DNA of 64,000 nucleotides from Ewingella sp. CoE-038-23 (GTDB taxonomy: Bacteria; Pseudomonadota; Gammaproteobacteria; Enterobacterales; Enterobacteriaceae): contig NZ_JAZHOH010000001.1 of the NCBI RefSeq assembly GCF_040419245.1, positions 2,666,001-2,730,000 of the forward strand, written 5' to 3'. The translations under genes were made by a program, and so were the position numbers. Within the stretch, counting starts at the first letter, position 1. Every line of letters begins with the position of its first letter. This document shows, one piece after another, positions 59,982-64,000 of this stretch. The notes under the pieces were generated by a model, which worked only from the letters and a program-made list of their open reading frames with translations, was not told the DNA's origin and did not search any database.

Positions 59982-60026
59982 ATCTCTCTCACCGTTGTGC
60001 TTTACAACAGCGTTAACTCAAGGCAT

Positions 60027-62612
60027 TTAGACCGGCTTGGCTTCCAGAGTCTGTGTCTCAGGGAAAGCCTGAACGTTACGCGGCAGCTCGCTGTAGTAGG
60101 CGCTCCACGCGTGTTGATCAGGTTGAGTCCAGACCGCAGAGTGCAGACGTGCCATGATCACCGGGTCACTCAGCAGGACCAGGCGGTCTGCTTTGCTCAA
60201 GGCTTTCGGCCCGGTGTTGAATGCCTGCTCCAGACGATACTGACGGCCATTCTCAATGCTTGGGCGCAGCAGGTGACGCGAGGTCGCCATGGCCGTTGCC
60301 AGTGCATTGAAGCTTGGGTCAAATACCGCGTGCATGAAGCCGTTTTTCAGCGAACGAGAACGGTTCAACATCAGATATTCATCAGTCGCCACCAGCTCGC
60401 GCGGCGGGTTGTACTCTTCAGGGATCAAGAACAGTTTGGCTTTCTTGCTCTTAATACCCAGCGTTGCACGGCTCGACAGCACGGAAACGAACGGCGACAG
60501 AATCAGGGAGAAGACGATTGGCGCCAACCACCACAGGAAGCGCAGGTCCAGCCACGCCATCCCGCCAGCCCACACGGCACCCAACAGCAGTTGCGAACCG
60601 TGGCGCTTGAAGGCTTCGCCCCAAGGAGTGTCGTCATCATCACGCTGTGGAGAGTTCCACACCACTTCCCAACCCAAGAACGCGCTCACCACGAAGACGG
60701 TGTGGAACAGCATGCGCACTGGAGCCAGCAAGACGGAGAACAGCATCTCAAGCAGCATAGAGAAGAACAGACGAATGCCGCCGCCATACTCTTTCGCGCC
60801 CTTGGCCCAAATCAGCACAATACTCAGCAATTTAGGTAAGAACAGCAGCACCAACGTGGTAGAGAACAGGGCTATCGCCAGCTCAGGACGCCATTGCGGC
60901 CAAACCGGGAACAGCTGCCTTGGCTGCAGGAAGTATTGCGGCTCCATCAGTGTATGCACCACTTGCAGCGCGGTAGAGAGCGCCAGGAACATAAACCACA
61001 GCGGAGCAGACAGGTAGGACATCACGCCCGTCAGGAACACCGCGCGGTGCACCGGGTGCATGCCTTTAACTAAGAACAGACGGAAGTTCATCAGGTTACC
61101 GTGACACCAGCGGCGGTCGCGTTTCAGCTCGTCCAGCAGGTTCGGTGGCAACTCTTCATAACTGCCCGGCAGGTCATAAGCAATCCACACGCCCCAACCC
61201 GCGCGACGCATCAAGGCAGCTTCGACGAAGTCATGGGACATGATAGAACCCGCGAAGGAACCTTCACCCGGCAGCGGCGCAAGGGCGCAGTGCTCAATGA
61301 AAGGTTTCACGCGGATAATGGCGTTGTGGCCCCAGTAGTGAGACTCACCCAACTGCCAGAAATGCAGGCCGGCGGTGAACAGCGGGCCGTAAACGCGCGT
61401 CGCAAACTGCTGACAGCGCGCGTACAGCGTATCCATGCCAGACGCCTTAGGCGCAGACTGGATAATACCGGCGTTCGGGTTGGCGTCCATCAGACGCGCC
61501 AGGCCCGTCAGACATTCACCACTCATGACGCTGTCGGCATCGAGAATAACCATGTAGGCATATTCCCCGCCCCAGCGGCGGCACCAGTCATCAATGTTGC
61601 CGCTTTTACGTTTTACACGGCGGCGACGGCGACGATAGAAGATGCGGCCATGGCCATCAACGTCGCGACACACTTCCATCCACGCCTTTTGCTCGGCCAC
61701 GCAGATATCCGGGTCGTAACTGTCACTCAGGACGTAGATGTCGAACTGGTCGAGATCGCCGGTGGCTTTCACGGATTCATAAGTCGCACGTAAGCCCGCG
61801 AATACGCGTTCAACGTCTTCATTACAAATCGGCATGATAAGCGCGGTGCGATTGTTCGGGTTCAGCGGCTCATTACCGGTCGTCGAGGCGGTAATACTGT
61901 ATTTATCGCGCCCGATCAGCAGCTGTAAGAAGCCCATCAGCGCGGTCCAGAAGCCCGCCGAAACCCAACAGAACAGGATGGCGAACAGCACCAGAATCCC
62001 GGTCTGCAAGACATAAGGCAGTAACTGCAAGACGGATTGCAACCAGTCTTGATTCAACATATCTGCGGGGTCGATGAGCGCCCAGCCCTGATATGGCAAG
62101 ATGGTTTTCATGTACCAGGTGGCGATGGCGGTTTGCACCAGCATCAACACCAGCAGAATGTAGCGACGCACTGAACCGGCGTGACGCCATCTTTTTTCCG
62201 ACTCTGGCATTTCAGATGAGCCGTCGCGACGGGAAACGGTGCTGCGCCCCCGCAGACTGTCCCAAAAACGCCCTACCGGGTTGGTACGCCAAACATCAGG
62301 GAACATGCTGGAACGCTTCACCGGCGGCATGGCATTCAAAATGGTGCGGCCTTCGTTGTCTACTTCAGACAAGCTGCCGTTTTCCATGGCGTCTGGCCAG
62401 CTTCCTGCCACACGCGTCTTAACGGAAAGCAGAGGGGCATCAGCGTCGGAAACGTCAGTAGTCATCGTTGATTCACCGCCGATTTGGCGGTGAACGGTCG
62501 CAAAGGCTTCTCCCTCGGACTGAGGGAGTTGCTGAATTAGCGCCGCTTTCTGCTCTTCAGAGAGCGGCAAAGCCTTTACGTAATCTTGAGTAGAATGCGT
62601 TGACTTATTCAT
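60027..62612 (-). CDS. opgH: OpgH (MdoH), osmoregulated periplasmic glucan glucosyltransferase
   Basis: 861-residue inner-membrane GT2-family processive glucosyltransferase that makes the beta-1,2 glucan backbone from UDP-glucose; in E. coli it also inhibits FtsZ when UDP-glucose is high. Two N-terminal TM (about 150-170 and 200-228) flank the start of the cytoplasmic catalytic domain with [11 protein letters not shown] (DxD, about 355-365), [21 protein letters not shown] and the processive (Q/R)xxRW motif [10 protein letters not shown] (about 497-506), followed by more TM segments. ATG 62612 overlaps the opgG stop by 8 bases, as in E. coli. Confidence 0.96.
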   Translation of the reverse strand: MNKSTHSTQDYVKALPLSEEQKAALIQQLPQSEGEAFATVHRQIGGESTMTTDVSDADAPLLSVKTRVAGSWPDAMENGSLSEVDNEGRTILNAMPPVKRSSMFPDVWRTNPVGRFWDSLRGRSTVSRRDGSSEMPESEKRWRHAGSVRRYILLVLMLVQTAIATWYMKTILPYQGWALIDPADMLNQDWLQSVLQLLPYVLQTGILVLFAILFCWVSAGFWTALMGFLQLLIGRDKYSITASTTGNEPLNPNNRTALIMPICNEDVERVFAGLRATYESVKATGDLDQFDIYVLSDSYDPDICVAEQKAWMEVCRDVDGHGRIFYRRRRRRVKRKSGNIDDWCRRWGGEYAYMVILDADSVMSGECLTGLARLMDANPNAGIIQSAPKASGMDTLYARCQQFATRVYGPLFTAGLHFWQLGESHYWGHNAIIRVKPFIEHCALAPLPGEGSFAGSIMSHDFVEAALMRRAGWGVWIAYDLPGSYEELPPNLLDELKRDRRWCHGNLMNFRLFLVKGMHPVHRAVFLTGVMSYLSAPLWFMFLALSTALQVVHTLMEPQYFLQPRQLFPVWPQWRPELAIALFSTTLVLLFLPKLLSIVLIWAKGAKEYGGGIRLFFSMLLEMLFSVLLAPVRMLFHTVFVVSAFLGWEVVWNSPQRDDDDTPWGEAFKRHGSQLLLGAVWAGGMAWLDLRFLWWLAPIVFSLILSPFVSVLSSRATLGIKSKKAKLFLIPEEYNPPRELVATDEYLMLNRSRSLKNGFMHAVFDPSFNALATAMATSRHLLRPSIENGRQYRLEQAFNTGPKALSKADRLVLLSDPVIMARLHSAVWTQPDQHAWSAYYSELPRNVQAFPETQTLEAKPV

Positions 62613-64000
62613 TGGCAGGCAGCTGATAGCTCCAAGTTTCACTCAGTGTTTTCTCGCCATTAACCAGAGAAGCGCGCATTTCGATTGGCTTCTTAGGATC
62701 TTTCACTTTCAGGCGCAGCGTTAAACGCCAGCCTTTAGTTACTGGATTATAGCGGACATTATTTTCTACCAGATCACCGTTGTCACCGACACTCACCTGC
62801 GAAGCGACCGGGGTGTCATCTTTCAGCGCTTTCAGGTTAGGGCCGACGAAGTCCACCAGGAACGCCACGCTACCGTCTGCATCACGCGTCAGGTTGGACT
62901 GCTTAACGTCCCCCGTTGAGCGCATGGTGCGCTGTACCCACGCCAGATCAGGAGAGTGCAATTTCTCTTCTTCACGGCTGAAGTGCAGGCGATAGTTCAG
63001 ATCTAAAGGTTTACCCACTTCTGGCAACTGATCCGGAGTCCAGAAAGCCACGATGTTGTCATTGGTTTCATCAGCAGTTGGAATTTCCACCAGCTCGACT
63101 TTGCCTTTGCCCCAATCGCCTTTAGTTTCAACCCAGCCACTTGGACGCAGATCGTAACGATCGTCTAAATCCTCGAAGTTGGAGAAGTCACGGCCGCGTT
63201 GCAGCAGACCAAAGCCTTTTGGATTTTCCATGGTGAACTGACTCACGGACAGGTGTTTTGGATTATTCAGCGGACGCCAAATCCATTCACCATTGCCAGC
63301 CTGAATAGAAAGACCGTTGGAATCGTGCAGTGCCGGACGGTAATTCATCACCGGCGAAGGCTGGTTAGCACCAAACAAGTACATGCTGGTCAGCGGAGCA
63401 ATACCCAGTTTGCCGACTTTGTCGCGCAGGTAAACTTTGGATTGCACGTCAACGGTCGCTTCTTTACCCGGGTAAACGTCGAGGCGATAAGCACCGGTTG
63501 CACGAGGAGAGTCGAGCAAGGCGTAAATGACTAAGTGCTTTTCATCTGGATTTGGGCGCTCAATCCAGAACTCACGGAAGCGAGGGAATTCTTCACCAGA
63601 GGCCAGCGCGGTGTCGATAGCCAAGCCGCGGGCAGACAGGCCATACACCTGACCTTTACCAATAACGCGGAAATAGCTGGCACCCAGCACGCTCATGATT
63701 TCATCATCTTTATCCGCTTTATTAATTGGATAAAGTACTTTGAAACCGGCAAAGCCGAGGTTTTTGACCGTGTCAGCATCATGCTTCACATTGCCAAAAT
63801 TGAAATAGTCGGGATTGTATTTAATCTCTTTAACGGTATTGGCCGTCACTTCATTGATTTTCACCGGAGTGTCGAAGTACATCCCCTGATGATAGAACTC
63901 AAGCTTGAAAGGCGTGTTCTGGTTTTTCCAGTACGCTTTATCATGATTGAATTGAATTTGTTGATAATCCGCAAATTTCAAATCACGGAATTGAGACGGC
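62605..64000 (-). CDS. opgG: OpgG (MdoG), periplasmic glucan biosynthesis protein (C-terminal part)
   Basis: The gene enters from beyond the window; the open frame runs to base 63999, where [20 protein letters not shown] is read, corresponding to about residue 45-65 of E. coli OpgG. The signal peptide and N-terminus are outside. Visible are the periplasmic beta-sandwich region ([78 protein letters not shown]) and the Ig-like C-terminal domain ending [12 protein letters not shown]. OpgG is needed to shape or branch the glucan made by OpgH. The 8-base overlap with opgH couples the two. Confidence 0.96.
   Translation of the reverse strand, partial: PSQFRDLKFADYQQIQFNHDKAYWKNQNTPFKLEFYHQGMYFDTPVKINEVTANTVKEIKYNPDYFNFGNVKHDADTVKNLGFAGFKVLYPINKADKDDEIMSVLGASYFRVIGKGQVYGLSARGLAIDTALASGEEFPRFREFWIERPNPDEKHLVIYALLDSPRATGAYRLDVYPGKEATVDVQSKVYLRDKVGKLGIAPLTSMYLFGANQPSPVMNYRPALHDSNGLSIQAGNGEWIWRPLNNPKHLSVSQFTMENPKGFGLLQRGRDFSNFEDLDDRYDLRPSGWVETKGDWGKGKVELVEIPTADETNDNIVAFWTPDQLPEVGKPLDLNYRLHFSREEEKLHSPDLAWVQRTMRSTGDVKQSNLTRDADGSVAFLVDFVGPNLKALKDDTPVASQVSVGDNGDLVENNVRYNPVTKGWRLTLRLKVKDPKKPIEMRASLVNGEKTLSETWSYQLPANE

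Noticed and set aside
59918-59992. Longer N-terminus for yceK
   Set aside because: The extension would cross the opgH terminator and places a 25-residue non-hydrophobic segment before the lipoprotein signal.
59997-60839. 280-codon plus-strand frame opposite opgH
   Set aside because: Gln/His/Arg-rich antisense of a well-conserved gene, with no start signals.

Overview
This window is chromosomal DNA of an enterobacterium (Enterobacterales). Nearly every gene has a close Escherichia coli K-12 counterpart and the gene order largely follows the E. coli 24-27 min region: mnmA-hflD-purB, phoPQ-roxA, pepT-cobB-lolEDC-mfd, ycfJ-ndh-ycfP-nagZ-thiK-lpoB-ycfL-hinT, ptsG-tatD-holB-tmk-mltG-pabC-fabF-acpP-fabGDH-plsX-rpmF-yceD-yceF-rluC-rne, pyrC-dinI-bssS-solA, and yceJ-yceI-trhO-lpxL-mdtG-msyB-yceK-opgHG. 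Protein divergence and several junctions differ from Escherichia and Salmonella. They suggest a Yersiniaceae-type genome (Rahnella, Ewingella, Rouxiella or Serratia-like), but I cannot fix the genus from sequence alone. Both ends cut genes: the 3' end of mnmA at the left and the C-terminal part of opgG at the right.

Layout. 1-2.5 kb: tRNA thiolation, HflD and purine synthesis (purB carries an internal PurR operator). 2.6-6.6 kb: a four-gene yegW/yegVUT catabolic cassette placed between purB and phoP, which E. coli carries elsewhere. 7-19.6 kb: PhoPQ (with a PhoP box), the RoxA ribosomal oxygenase, PepT, CobB, the LolCDE lipoprotein exporter and Mfd. 19.8-21.3 kb: a two-gene molybdenum-cofactor maturation pair (MocA-like plus XdhC-like) with no target enzyme beside it. 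21.4-29.4 kb: NADH dehydrogenase II, the cell-wall and salvage operon hinT-ycfL-lpoB-thiK-nagZ-ycfP, and ptsG with recognisable CRP, Mlc and SgrS control sites. 29.8-42.2 kb: the fatty-acid/phospholipid operon from yceD to tatD, then yceF and rluC. 42.8-50 kb: RNase E, a small ABM-type monooxygenase, pyrC with a pyrimidine-sensing leader, dinI with a near-perfect LexA box, bssS and solA. 50.1-52.3 kb: an AT-rich orphan LuxR-type regulator, tqsA and an AT-rich spacer. 52.3-64 kb: yceJ-yceI, trhO, an Old Yellow Enzyme, lpxL, mdtG, an internally deleted VOC gene, msyB, yceK and the periplasmic glucan genes opgH and opgG.

The window is mainly core genome. I found no CRISPR array, insertion sequence, prophage, rRNA or tRNA, and no obvious new defence or mobile system. 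The parts that depart most from the expected backbone are the yegTUVW cassette with a strong palindromic candidate operator, the orphan MocA/XdhC pair, the LuxR-type regulator whose receiver domain lacks the phosphorylatable Asp, the truncated VOC gene, the extra Old Yellow Enzyme, and a rne-pyrC junction lacking the flagellar flg block that separates these genes in E. coli. All functional assignments come from reading protein motifs and from remembered family sequences; no database search was run.
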